NCBI GenBank assembly: GCA_037147175.1
Contig: JBAWVS010000001.1
Location: 82,627-146,626 of the forward strand
DNA length: 64,000 nucleotides
DNA from: a bacterium
Lineage (GTDB): Bacteria > Cyanobacteriota > Vampirovibrionia > Gastranaerophilales > UBA9971
Direction of reading: 5' to 3'
Shown: in pieces, positions 1-8,965 of the stretch
How the letters are laid out: the number at the start of each line of letters is the position of its first letter
Numbering within the stretch: the first letter of the stretch is position 1
Notes under the pieces: model-generated
The model's database searches: none
Told to the model about the DNA's origin: nothing
Seen by the model: the letters and a program-made list of their open reading frames with translations, nothing else
Program-made: the position numbers and the translations under genes

Positions 1-1
1 T

Positions 2-235
2 CCTGTCTTTAAAGCTCTTTATCAAGTTTATTTTTACGGCATAGCTCCATTAATAGGGAAATTAATTTTTCATATGGGAGAATTTAATTCTTTCAAATAT
101 TTGCCCGAATCTAACAAATATTTTCCTTCCCAGCAAGAACTTGTGAAAATTTTTGAAGAAGTCGGATTTAAAGATATAAATAATTACAATTACTGGCTTG
201 GCGCGATTTCTCAACAAATTGCGAGGGTCGAATAA
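2..235 (+). CDS. ubiE: UbiE/MenG-type quinone methyltransferase, C-terminal part only
   Basis: The window opens inside this gene, so only the last 77 codons are visible (frame starting at base 2, TAA at 233-235). The translated tail carries the family's C-terminal signature: PLIGKLI, then YLPES, then FPSQQEL followed by an EEVGF-type helix and a final GAISQQIA strand. UbiE/MenG enzymes transfer a methyl group from S-adenosylmethionine to the quinone ring (demethylmenaquinone or demethoxyubiquinone), the last steps of respiratory quinone synthesis. The stop codon overlaps the start of the next gene by one base, so the two are very likely co-translated. Which quinone is made cannot be told from this fragment. 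Confidence 0.8.
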   Translation, partial: PVFKALYQVYFYGIAPLIGKLIFHMGEFNSFKYLPESNKYFPSQQELVKIFEEVGFKDINNYNYWLGAISQQIARVE

Positions 236-1446
236 TGAAATTATCGATTGCTACAAATTTTGATAATGAATTAATAGAACAAATAAAAGATTATCCTGTC
301 GAAGAGCTTTATGGAAAACTTTCAAAGGACTTTGTCGGAGGAGGAAGATCTTCCTATATGCTTGCACCTGTTGAAAAAAACATATTAGTAGAACATATAG
401 CCCATGCAAAAAAATACAATATAGGATTCAATTATCTTTTGAATGCAAGTTGTATAGATAACCTTGAAACAACCAGAGATGGGCAGAAACAAATCAGAAA
501 ATTGCTGGACTGGCTTACAAAAATAGGCGTAACTTCACTTACTGTGTCGACTCCATTTTTATTGCAGACAATAAAAAAGAGTTATCCGCACTTTCGTGTG
601 AGAATTTCTGTTTTTGCGTGTGTTAATAACCTTAGAAAAGCACAATACTGGGAAGAAATGGGTGCAGATATAATTGCGCTTGATTCGCATGTATTAAACA
701 AAGATTTTAAAACACTCAAGCTTTTAAAAGAAAAACTTTCCTGCGGGATGGAAATTTTGACTAACGGAAATTGCCTTATGAATTGCATGATGGCTCATGT
801 GCATCCGAATTTAATGGCTCATAGCTCGCAATCAAAGCATACTTCCGACGGATTTGTTATAGACCACTGTTTTTTGTACTGTCAAAAAAAGAAAACGGAA
901 GAACCCGCAAATTATTTAAAGTCAGACTGGATACGCCCTGAGGATATACATTACTATGAAGAAATAGGCTATGAAAACTTTAAGCTGGTAGAAAGAAATA
1001 TCAAAACGGAAGAAATGGTAAAAAGAGTAAAAGCTTATTCCAATCGTTCTTATGACGGAAACTTACTTGATTTGGTTCAGGGGTTTGGATTTAAGGACCA
1101 ACAAAAACTTTCAGCAAATTCAAAGTTTAATAAACTGGCATTTTTCTTTAAACCTACAAAAATTAATATGTTTAAATTAAATAAAATTAAAGAACTCTGC
1201 ACAAGAAAAGGAATGTTGTTGCCGCTTAAATCTGTTCCCGTTTATATTGATAACAAAAAACTGGATGGATTTATTGAACCTTTTTTAAAAAGATCCTGTA
1301 TGGATTTAAATTGCGGGATTGACTGCAAACATTGCGATTACTATGCCGACAAAGTTATCACAATTGATACTGCATTTCAAAAAGATTGTATTCAACTCCA
1401 TAAAGATATAGATGATGATATTTATTCAGGAAAAATGTGGAAATAA
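235..1446 (+). CDS. Peptidase U32-family-like iron-sulfur protein
   Basis: A 403-residue protein with the U32 layout: an N-terminal TIM-barrel-like half (about 1-260) and four cysteines arranged as C180-x3-C184 and C212-x3-C216, the type of set that holds a [4Fe-4S] cluster in UbiU/UbiV and related U32 proteins. A second cysteine group lies near the C-terminus (about 355-370, CMDLNC then CKHC), which is less usual. U32 members act as RNA hydroxylases, proteases or oxygen-independent quinone hydroxylases. The one-base overlap with a UbiE/MenG gene makes a role in quinone or other redox cofactor synthesis attractive, but that is inference. It ends 18 bases from the convergent efflux operon. Confidence 0.6.
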   Translation: MKLSIATNFDNELIEQIKDYPVEELYGKLSKDFVGGGRSSYMLAPVEKNILVEHIAHAKKYNIGFNYLLNASCIDNLETTRDGQKQIRKLLDWLTKIGVTSLTVSTPFLLQTIKKSYPHFRVRISVFACVNNLRKAQYWEEMGADIIALDSHVLNKDFKTLKLLKEKLSCGMEILTNGNCLMNCMMAHVHPNLMAHSSQSKHTSDGFVIDHCFLYCQKKKTEEPANYLKSDWIRPEDIHYYEEIGYENFKLVERNIKTEEMVKRVKAYSNRSYDGNLLDLVQGFGFKDQQKLSANSKFNKLAFFFKPTKINMFKLNKIKELCTRKGMLLPLKSVPVYIDNKKLDGFIEPFLKRSCMDLNCGIDCKHCDYYADKVITIDTAFQKDCIQLHKDIDDDIYSGKMWK

Positions 1447-1464
1447 TATCCGAATTTTTATAAA

Positions 1465-4400
1465 TTATTGATATTTATTTTCGTTGTCATTTGAGGAATC
1501 CAGTGTTTCTCCTGTAGGAGCAATAGTTTTATTCTTCCTGAAATTTTCCCTTAAAGACAGAACTAAAATATAAAAAACAGGAATAAAAAGCAGGTTTAAA
1601 ACTGTTGAAACCAGCATTCCGCCAAATATAGCTGTTCCCATAGACTGACGGCTCGCAGAACCGGCTCCGGTTGATAAGACTAACGGCAAAATACCAAGCA
1701 TAAATGACAGTGATGTCATTAAAATGGGGCGAAAACGAATGGCTGCTGCCTGCATTACCGCATTTTTTATTGATAATCCTTTTTCATGAAGCTGATTTGC
1801 AAATTCAACTATTAAAATAGCGTTTTTGCTTGCAAGACCAATCAGCATAACCATACCAATCTGACAAAAAACGTCATTTTGAAACCCGCGTGTAAATTGT
1901 GCCAATAATGCCCCAAAAATAGCCACCGGTACAGCCATTAAGATTATAACAGGATTCATAAAGCTTTCATATTGGGCTACAAGTATTAAAAATATAAATA
2001 TAAAACTTAAAGCAAAAATAAATGTGGCTTTAGAGCCTGATTCCATTTCTTCTAATGCAGTTCCAGACCATTCAAAAGACATTCCCTGAGGGAGAACTTT
2101 TTTGGCAATAGACTCCATTTCCTTAATCGCTTCGCCTGAACTGCGTCCAAAGAAAGGAGAGCCGTTTATTTCAGAAGATCTGAACAGGTTGTAATGACTT
2201 ATTGTCTGCGCAGTATATGTTTGTGAAGTTGAGATAAGGTTTGAAAGCTGAATCATAGAGCCGTTTTGTGAACGGACATAGAATTGACCGATATTGTCAG
2301 GATTGTTTCTGAATTGCTGATCAGCCTGAATATAAACTCTGTATACCTTGTTAAGATAGTCAAAATCATTGACGTACATTGAACCTAAAAATACTTGCAT
2401 AGTCGTATAGATGTCCTGCAAGGAAATATTTAATTGTTTTGCCTTGAATTTATCAACTTTAACCATTACCTGTGGGTTGTTTGCACTGAAACTCGAAAAA
2501 AGACCGAGCAGGACAGGTGATTTGCTTCCTGTCGCAATGACAGACTGAGTTGCCGAACTTAATTCATTAAGAGTATGTCCGTCCTCATCTTTAATTTCAA
2601 ACTGAAATCCTCCGATATTTCCGACACCTTGAATTGCAGGCGGTTCAAACGGCATAATAATAGCGTTCGGTATTCCCATGAGTTGACCTCTGAGTCTGTT
2701 TACAACGGCATTTACAGAATGTTCATTGCCGCTTCTTTCCCTGAGAGGTTTTAAGGAAATAAACTGGATGCCTTTATTAGGTCCGTTTCCCATAAAGCTA
2801 AAACCTCCTATGGAAACGGCATAAGCAATTTCAGGAGTTTGACGATAAATATATTCGGCCTGATCAAGAACTTTTTCAGTTTGAGAAAGAGAAGACCCTT
2901 CAGGTGTTTGAATAATTGAAACAATAAATCCCTGATCTTCATTTGGAACAAAGGCTGAAGGAACTATTTTGAACAATAAATATGTTGCTCCGATTAAAAG
3001 ACAAAATATAGTCAAAGTGGGCTTTATATGCTGAATAACAAAGTTGAGTAATTTGTTATAAAAATTTCTGGTATTTTGAATAAAAATATTTACTTTGTCA
3101 AAGAACAATGATTCTTTATGTTGATGAGAAATTAATAAAGCCGCCAAGGCAGGGGTTAATGTTAATGCATTAAATGTCGATATTGCGATAGAAAAGGCAA
3201 TTGTGAGAGCAAATTGTTTGTACAGCTGACCGGTTACTCCGGGGAAAAAAGCAATCGGGACAAAAACGGCTATAAGTACAAGAGATGTTGCTATAACTGC
3301 GCTAAACACTTCTTTTGTTGCTTCTACTGCTGCTATAGCAGGAGGCATGCCCTTTTCTTTTATAAAACGTTCAATATTTTCAATAACAACGATTGCATCA
3401 TCAACAACAAGACCTGTTGCCAGAGTTATTCCAAACAATGTAAGTGTATTTATCGAGAATCCAAAAAGCTTCAAGAAGGCAAAAGTTCCTATTAAAGAAA
3501 TAGGTATTGTAATTGCCGGAATAATAGTTGTTCTCCAGTTTTGAAGAAAAATATAAATTACCGCTATAACAAGTAAAATTGCGCCTAAAAGAGTGAAAAG
3601 AACTTCCTTGATGGACTCATTGACAACTTCTGTCTCATCAACAATTTGCTTGTACTTCAAACCTGCAGGAAAGCTTTCAGAAATCTTTTGCATTTCTTTT
3701 TTTACATTATTGCTGACTTCCAACGCATTGGCATTTGGAAGCTGGAAAACACCTAAAGCAATAAATTCCTGCCCCATAAATTTGGCTGTTGAAGAATAGT
3801 TCTCTGCACCGAGTTCTGCATAACCGACATCGCTTAATCTTACAAAACTGCCGTTTGAGCCTGTTTTTATTATAAGATCATTAAATTCTTTAACAGTTTG
3901 TAATCTTCCGGAAGTTTTAACACTCATTTGTATTGATTGATTGCTGTTAACGGGGGGTTGACCTATTTGACCCGCTGCTACCTGAATATTTTGTTCTTGA
4001 AGAGCTTTAATCACGTCACCGGCGATTAATAATCTGGCTGCAAGTTTCCCCGGATCAAGCCAAAGTCGCATTGCATACTTTCTTTCTCCGAATATATTAA
4101 CTGAACCAACGCCTTTTACCTGTTTTAACCTGTCTTTTATAAAACGATCCGCATAATTGCTTATGAAAGAATTATCGTATTTGCCGCCATCCGAGTATAA
4201 ACCGTAGATTAAGAGCATTGCGGTTGAATTTTTTTGAATGCTGATGCCGGTTGATTTAACTTCAGCAGGGAGTCTTGCCTCTGCCATTTTTACCCTGTTC
4301 TGTACTTCCATCAAAGCCGCATCAAGGTTTCTGTTCAAATCAAAGACAATATTAATAACGCTTGTTCCATCGTTACTGCTGCTGGAAGTAATATATTTCA

Positions 4401-4626
4401 TTCCTTCTACGCCGTTAATTTCCTGTTCTAAAGGCGTAGTTACAGAAGATTCAACAGTTTGTGAATTAGCTCCGATATAATTTGTTGTTACTGTGATTTG
4501 AGGGGGAGCGATTTGTGGATATTGGGCAACAGGAAGCATCGGAATACAAATAGCACCTATTAACAGAATTATTGCAGAACAAACTCCTGCAAATCGTGGT
4601 CTTTTAACAAAAAAATCTATAAACAT
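1465..4626 (-). CDS. RND multidrug efflux permease, HAE1 (AcrB/MexB) family
   Basis: At 1053 residues it has the normal AcrB length. Visible hallmarks are the N-terminal MFIDFFVKRP helix, the porter-domain segment near 200-225 (AAGQIGQPP), the paired aspartates D409-D410 in GLVVDDAIVVIEN (TM4 proton relay) and the TM10 lysine in LIGLASKNAILIV. It is expected to be a trimeric inner-membrane proton/drug antiporter that takes substrates from the periplasm or outer leaflet. It is the last gene of a six-gene minus-strand operon, 3 bases after its adaptor partner, with a TolC-type channel at the head of the operon. The substrate cannot be predicted. Confidence 0.93.
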   Translation of the reverse strand: MFIDFFVKRPRFAGVCSAIILLIGAICIPMLPVAQYPQIAPPQITVTTNYIGANSQTVESSVTTPLEQEINGVEGMKYITSSSSNDGTSVINIVFDLNRNLDAALMEVQNRVKMAEARLPAEVKSTGISIQKNSTAMLLIYGLYSDGGKYDNSFISNYADRFIKDRLKQVKGVGSVNIFGERKYAMRLWLDPGKLAARLLIAGDVIKALQEQNIQVAAGQIGQPPVNSNQSIQMSVKTSGRLQTVKEFNDLIIKTGSNGSFVRLSDVGYAELGAENYSSTAKFMGQEFIALGVFQLPNANALEVSNNVKKEMQKISESFPAGLKYKQIVDETEVVNESIKEVLFTLLGAILLVIAVIYIFLQNWRTTIIPAITIPISLIGTFAFLKLFGFSINTLTLFGITLATGLVVDDAIVVIENIERFIKEKGMPPAIAAVEATKEVFSAVIATSLVLIAVFVPIAFFPGVTGQLYKQFALTIAFSIAISTFNALTLTPALAALLISHQHKESLFFDKVNIFIQNTRNFYNKLLNFVIQHIKPTLTIFCLLIGATYLLFKIVPSAFVPNEDQGFIVSIIQTPEGSSLSQTEKVLDQAEYIYRQTPEIAYAVSIGGFSFMGNGPNKGIQFISLKPLRERSGNEHSVNAVVNRLRGQLMGIPNAIIMPFEPPAIQGVGNIGGFQFEIKDEDGHTLNELSSATQSVIATGSKSPVLLGLFSSFSANNPQVMVKVDKFKAKQLNISLQDIYTTMQVFLGSMYVNDFDYLNKVYRVYIQADQQFRNNPDNIGQFYVRSQNGSMIQLSNLISTSQTYTAQTISHYNLFRSSEINGSPFFGRSSGEAIKEMESIAKKVLPQGMSFEWSGTALEEMESGSKATFIFALSFIFIFLILVAQYESFMNPVIILMAVPVAIFGALLAQFTRGFQNDVFCQIGMVMLIGLASKNAILIVEFANQLHEKGLSIKNAVMQAAAIRFRPILMTSLSFMLGILPLVLSTGAGSASRQSMGTAIFGGMLVSTVLNLLFIPVFYILVLSLRENFRKNKTIAPTGETLDSSNDNENKYQ

Positions 4627-4629
4627 TGA

Positions 4630-5808
4630 TTAATTACCTTTTTCAATAATTGCGACAGGAGCGCCATCCATTAATTTCTGTATTCCCTGTGTTACAATTT
4701 GCTCACCTTGAGTCAAACCGCCGAGAATAACGTATTTGTCACCTTGAATATTACCAAGTTTAACCGGTTTTTGTTTTACAAAAGGCTTTTTGTCTTTTAA
4801 ATTAACGACATATACAAAGTCCTGACCGCCAAAATTAACTATTGAACCTGTCGGAACTAAAATTCCTTTGATATCACTGTAAACAACCCGTGCTTTAACT
4901 GATTGATCGGCTTTTAAAATCCCGTCAGCATTAGAAATAATTGCTTTAACTAAAATTGTTTGAGTGTCTTTATCTATAACAGGGGATACAAAAGAGATTT
5001 TTGAACGTTTGATTACATTATTGTCGTTATCTAAAATCTCAACAGACAAGCCATTTTTAACATCAAACACCTTGTCTGAAGGCAATCCGACATTGGTTTC
5101 CAGCGTATCATTTTGTGTAATGCTTAATAAAGGCGTGGTTGGATTTACATAACTTCCTGTTTTTACCGGAATATCGCCAACAATTCCATAATAAGGAGCT
5201 GTAATTTTGTAATATTGAAGCTGTAGTTGCTGTTCTTTAATGGCAAAATCGGCTTTTTCAATTTCTGCTTTTTGCGCTTCAATTTGTGCAGCATTAGCCT
5301 CAAGATCAAATCTGGCTTTGTTATAGCTGTCAGTATATTTTTCTAAATCCTGCTTACTGACGGTATTCTTTGAATATAAAGCTTTATATCTTTCATACAT
5401 TTGTTTGTTATATTCAAAATTTGATTCTGAAATTTTTCTTTGAGCCTGATAATTATAAAGAGCTGCCTTTGCCGCAGAAACATTTGCCTGACTTGAATTT
5501 AAAACTGATTCCTGTTTGCGTTTGTCAATAAGCATTAATAATTGACCCGCTTTGACATGTTCACCTGCTTTAACGTAAATATTCGCAATTTGACCCGAAA
5601 TTTGGGGTTGAAGAACAACCGAATAGCGAGAAATAAGATTTGCCTGATAGATCTCGGAATTTATAACTTTTGATGCTTTTATAACAGTTGTTTCTACCGG
5701 CATGGGAGGCATTGCCCCCATAAACGGAGGTTTGTTGCATCCTGTCAAACCGATTAATGAAACAATCATTAATGAAATTAAAGTTAATTTATTTTTAGCG
5801 CTATTCAT
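4630..5808 (-). CDS. RND efflux periplasmic adaptor (AcrA/MexA-type), lipoprotein
   Basis: A membrane-fusion protein of 392 residues. The N-terminus is a lipoprotein signal with lipobox LTGC (acylated Cys at 24). Then come the split lipoyl/barrel-sandwich halves (first near VVLQPQISGQIANIYVKAGE, second near YYKITAPYYGIVGDIPVKTG) separated by an alpha-helical hairpin with long Gln/Ala/Glu-rich coiled coil (about 105-190), and a beta-barrel and membrane-proximal domain. It bridges the adjacent RND pump to an outer-membrane channel. Only 3 bases separate it from the pump gene and 41 from the upstream ABC permease, so this is a second adaptor in the same operon as a MacA-like one. Confidence 0.9.
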   Translation of the reverse strand: MNSAKNKLTLISLMIVSLIGLTGCNKPPFMGAMPPMPVETTVIKASKVINSEIYQANLISRYSVVLQPQISGQIANIYVKAGEHVKAGQLLMLIDKRKQESVLNSSQANVSAAKAALYNYQAQRKISESNFEYNKQMYERYKALYSKNTVSKQDLEKYTDSYNKARFDLEANAAQIEAQKAEIEKADFAIKEQQLQLQYYKITAPYYGIVGDIPVKTGSYVNPTTPLLSITQNDTLETNVGLPSDKVFDVKNGLSVEILDNDNNVIKRSKISFVSPVIDKDTQTILVKAIISNADGILKADQSVKARVVYSDIKGILVPTGSIVNFGGQDFVYVVNLKDKKPFVKQKPVKLGNIQGDKYVILGGLTQGEQIVTQGIQKLMDGAPVAIIEKGN

Positions 5809-5849
5809 ATTTATTTAACTCCTGTGTTTTAAGAAACAAGTATAATACG

Positions 5850-7079
5850 TTATTCATACCTGAGGGCATCTATCGGGCTGAGCAAAGAGGCTTTGTATGC
5901 AGGATAAAACCCGAAGAAAATACCCACTACCCCTGAAAATCCAAATGAAAGAATTATTGATAAAGGCGAAACCATTGTAGGCCAACCGGCAGCAGATGAA
6001 ATTAAGTTCGCTCCGAGTATGCCGATTAAAATTCCGACAATGCCACCTGATAATGACAGCATGAGGGCTTCTATAAGAAATTGAAGGCGAATATCCCATG
6101 TTTTTGCGCCTATTGCCATTCTTATTCCTATTTCTTTCGTTCTTTCAGTGACAGAAACAAGCATTATGTTCATAATTCCTATACCTCCGACAAGCAAAGA
6201 AATAGACGCAATTGCTCCAAGCAATAAAGCCATTACATTTGATGCCTGTTGAGCCATTTGCATCATCTGAGTGAGGTTTCTTATGCTAAAATCATCTTCC
6301 TGTTTCAGCCCAATATGATGTTTTTCTTTTAATAAAGCCGTTATTTCTTCTTCCGAAGTGCTTAAGGCTTCTGCATTATTTGCTTTTACCATAATAATCC
6401 TGACCATTCCTGGAAATTCAGAGCCAAAAAGTTTTTTCTGCCCGGTTGTCAGAGGAATATAAATCCCGTCATCCTGATCTTGACCGACCATAGATTGTCC
6501 TTTTCTTTCAAGAGTCCCTATAACTTTGAACGGAATCCCTTTTATCCTGATGATTTTTCCAAGAGGATCAAGGTCGCCAAAAAGGTTTATAACAACAGTT
6601 TGCCCTAAGATACAAACTTTTGTGGCATTTTTTACGTCTTCATTAGTGAATATATTGCCTGAAGAAAGTCCCCAATCTCTAATATCAAGTAAATTAGGGG
6701 TTGAGCCTATAATTTGTGTAGACCAGTTCTGGTTTCCGAATACAATTTGACCTGTGCCCGAAACAATCGGAGCAACATTAGCAACAGAAGAACATTCTTT
6801 TTTTATAGCCTCGGCGTCTTTTACTGTTAAAGTCGGTTTGCTGCCCATGCTCATTCTCGTTCCTCCGGAAGTTGTTGCTCCAGGCATTACGATAAGAAGA
6901 TTACTTCCCATTGTTGAAATCTGGTCTGAGACTTGCTTGCTTGCTCCAGAGCCTACTGCAAGCATTATTATAACGGCGCTAACCCCTATAATTATCCCGA
7001 GACTGGTCAGGATTGAGCGCATTTTATTGACTTTTAGGGCTCTATATGCAATTTTTATCGTGGAAGAAAGGTCAATCAT
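5850..7079 (-). CDS. ABC transporter permease, MacB/FtsX type (ATPase-less)
   Basis: A 409-residue protein with one N-terminal membrane segment (about 20-42), a large periplasmic MacB-core domain, and three C-terminal membrane segments of the FtsX type (about 285-400). The cytoplasmic loop TERTKEIGIRMAIGA is the classic FtsX/MacB coupling signature. In Escherichia coli MacB the ATPase is fused to this part; here it is a separate gene 25 bases upstream, as in LolCDE-like and many Gram-positive systems. With the MacA-like adaptor and TolC-like channel in the same operon it should form a mechanotransmission-type exporter, perhaps of peptides, glycolipids or small molecules. Confidence 0.9.
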   Translation of the reverse strand: MIDLSSTIKIAYRALKVNKMRSILTSLGIIIGVSAVIIMLAVGSGASKQVSDQISTMGSNLLIVMPGATTSGGTRMSMGSKPTLTVKDAEAIKKECSSVANVAPIVSGTGQIVFGNQNWSTQIIGSTPNLLDIRDWGLSSGNIFTNEDVKNATKVCILGQTVVINLFGDLDPLGKIIRIKGIPFKVIGTLERKGQSMVGQDQDDGIYIPLTTGQKKLFGSEFPGMVRIIMVKANNAEALSTSEEEITALLKEKHHIGLKQEDDFSIRNLTQMMQMAQQASNVMALLLGAIASISLLVGGIGIMNIMLVSVTERTKEIGIRMAIGAKTWDIRLQFLIEALMLSLSGGIVGILIGILGANLISSAAGWPTMVSPLSIILSFGFSGVVGIFFGFYPAYKASLLSPIDALRYE

Positions 7080-7104
7080 AATTATTTGCTTTTTCTCTCT
7101 TTTA

Positions 7105-7800
7105 TTACCGGTATTTGGTTTTAATTTCGTCGCTTACAACGTATCCGTCTTTAAATCTTATAATTCTTTTCGAATATTCGGCAATTTCTGGCTCATGAGT
7201 TACCAGAATTATGGTTTTTTTTGATTCCTTATTAAGTTTAACAAACAGTTCCATTATTTCACAGCTTGTTTTTGTGTCCAAGTTTCCTGTGGGTTCATCT
7301 GCCATAATTATAGGCGCATCATTAACTATAGCCCTTGCTATTGCCACTCTTTGTTGCTGCCCGCCGGAAAGCTGATTAGGTGTATGATGAATCCGTCCTT
7401 CAAGACCTACTGTTTTAAGGGCTTCTGTTGTTTTAATTTTTCTTTCAAATAAAGATTTGCCGCTGTATATCATAGGCAGTTCAACATTTTCCATTGCAGA
7501 AGTCCTCGGCACAAGGTTAAAACCCTGAAAAACAAACCCTATCTTTTCGTTTCTGATGCTTGCAAGTTCATCTCTCTTTAAATTGCTTATATTTATGCCG
7601 TCAAGCAGGTATTTTCCTTCTGTAGGTTTGTCAAGGCAGCCGATAATATTCATAAAAGTTGACTTGCCTGAGCCGGATTGTCCCATTATTGAAACAAAAT
7701 CGCCTGCTTCAATAGATAATGAAACATCTTGAAGCGCATTAACCTCAACATCGCCCATTATATAGGTTTTTCTAAGCTGACTTGTACTTATAAGTGACAT
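7105..7800 (-). CDS. ABC transporter ATP-binding protein, MacB/LolD type
   Basis: A 231-residue nucleotide-binding subunit. It shows Walker A GQSGSGKST (about 39-47), the Q-loop region GFVFQGFNLVP, the signature LSGGQQQR, Walker B IIMADEPTGNLD and the switch histidine in VTHEPE. FNLVPRTSAMENV and DEPTGNLDT are typical of the MacB/LolD/FtsE group. The start lies one base after the adaptor's stop codon, and the permease follows 25 bases later. It powers the MacB-like permease from the cytoplasmic side. Confidence 0.93.
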   Translation of the reverse strand: MSLISTSQLRKTYIMGDVEVNALQDVSLSIEAGDFVSIMGQSGSGKSTFMNIIGCLDKPTEGKYLLDGINISNLKRDELASIRNEKIGFVFQGFNLVPRTSAMENVELPMIYSGKSLFERKIKTTEALKTVGLEGRIHHTPNQLSGGQQQRVAIARAIVNDAPIIMADEPTGNLDTKTSCEIMELFVKLNKESKKTIILVTHEPEIAEYSKRIIRFKDGYVVSDEIKTKYR

Positions 7801-7801
7801 A

Positions 7802-8965
7802 CTACCGCATTCCCATTCCCATTCCCTGAGGTCTGCTTTTTTGCCCTTTTGCTTTATCTATTTCGTGTATAATCACTTCTTGACCTTCATGGAGCTTTCC
7901 TGAAACTATTTCAATGTTTTCTCCGTCGCTGATGCCTGTTTTTATTTTAATTCTTTCAGGTTCTTTATTTTTTAATATCCAGATTCCTTGATCTTTATAT
8001 TTAGGGGCATCCTCGTCAGTATTTGGAGTAAATCTCAAGCCTGCATTAGGAATCATCAATATATTTTTCTTTTTAGAACTAATTATAGACACATTTGCGG
8101 TCATACCCGGTTTAAGTTTCAGGTCTTTGTTATCTACATTTACGACAACATCGTAGGTAACAACGTTTTGGACAGTTGTCGGAGTGATTCTTATTTGCTT
8201 TACCTTTCCTTTAAAAGTCATATCGGGATACCCGTCGAGAGTATATTCAACATCCTGATTGAGTTGAACTTTGCCTATATCCGCTTCTGCCACGTTTGTG
8301 TCAATCTGCATTTTTGTTAAATCTTGTGCTACAAGGAATAATGTCGGAGTTTGAAAGCTTGCTGCCACAGTTTGACCGACATCTACGTTTCTTGTAATAA
8401 CTATACCGTTAACAGGTGAGATGATTCTTGTATATCTTAAATTTGTCTGATTGTTTCTTAATGCCGCGGAAGCCTGTGCGATTTGCGCCTGTGCTGAAGC
8501 TATCTGAGCTTTGTCGGAATTATAAGTTGTTTCCGCCAGATCAACCTCGCTTTTGGAGATAAAATTTCTTTCATACAGCGATTTATTGCGATTATAAGTT
8601 TTTTCATCGTTTATTAAAATACTTTTTATCTTTTGAAGATTTGCCTGAGCATTGTATACATTTGCGCTTCCTTGAGCCACCTGGGCTTCAAAGATAGACG
8701 GATCAATCTGAGCCAGCAGCTGACCCTTTTTTACGGGAGAATTAAAGTCTACATACAAGTCTTTAATGGTTCCTGAAACCTGGGTTCCAACGCTGATGCT
8801 GGTTACGGGATTTACTGTTCCTGATGCGGTAATTGATTCAATTATATCTCCTTTAGCAACAGGTTCTGTTTTGTATTTTACAGGGCTTTTTGTTCCTTTA
8901 ATTATAAAAATCGACAGAGAAACAATTGATATTAAAACGATTATGCTGATAATTATTTTTTTCAT
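7802..8965 (-). CDS. MacA-like periplasmic adaptor (HlyD/RND MFP family)
   Basis: A 387-residue protein with an uncleaved-looking N-terminal membrane anchor (about 3-24), a barrel-sandwich half (TVNPVTSISVGTQVSG and KKGQLLAQIDP), a long helical hairpin rich in Ala/Gln (about 100-180), the second half (ISPVNGIVITRNVDVGQTV) and a C-terminal barrel. The pattern follows MacA closely. Its start overlaps the end of the TolC-like gene by 4 bases (ATGA type), and the ABC ATPase begins one base after it ends, so translation is probably coupled along the operon. It should join the split MacB transporter to the outer-membrane channel. Confidence 0.9.
   Translation of the reverse strand: MKKIIISIIVLISIVSLSIFIIKGTKSPVKYKTEPVAKGDIIESITASGTVNPVTSISVGTQVSGTIKDLYVDFNSPVKKGQLLAQIDPSIFEAQVAQGSANVYNAQANLQKIKSILINDEKTYNRNKSLYERNFISKSEVDLAETTYNSDKAQIASAQAQIAQASAALRNNQTNLRYTRIISPVNGIVITRNVDVGQTVAASFQTPTLFLVAQDLTKMQIDTNVAEADIGKVQLNQDVEYTLDGYPDMTFKGKVKQIRITPTTVQNVVTYDVVVNVDNKDLKLKPGMTANVSIISSKKKNILMIPNAGLRFTPNTDEDAPKYKDQGIWILKNKEPERIKIKTGISDGENIEIVSGKLHEGQEVIIHEIDKAKGQKSRPQGMGMGMR

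Noticed and set aside
6754-7224. Plus-strand frame of 156 codons
   Set aside because: Antisense to the MacB permease and ATPase genes, whose motifs are clear; no ribosome site or recognisable protein.
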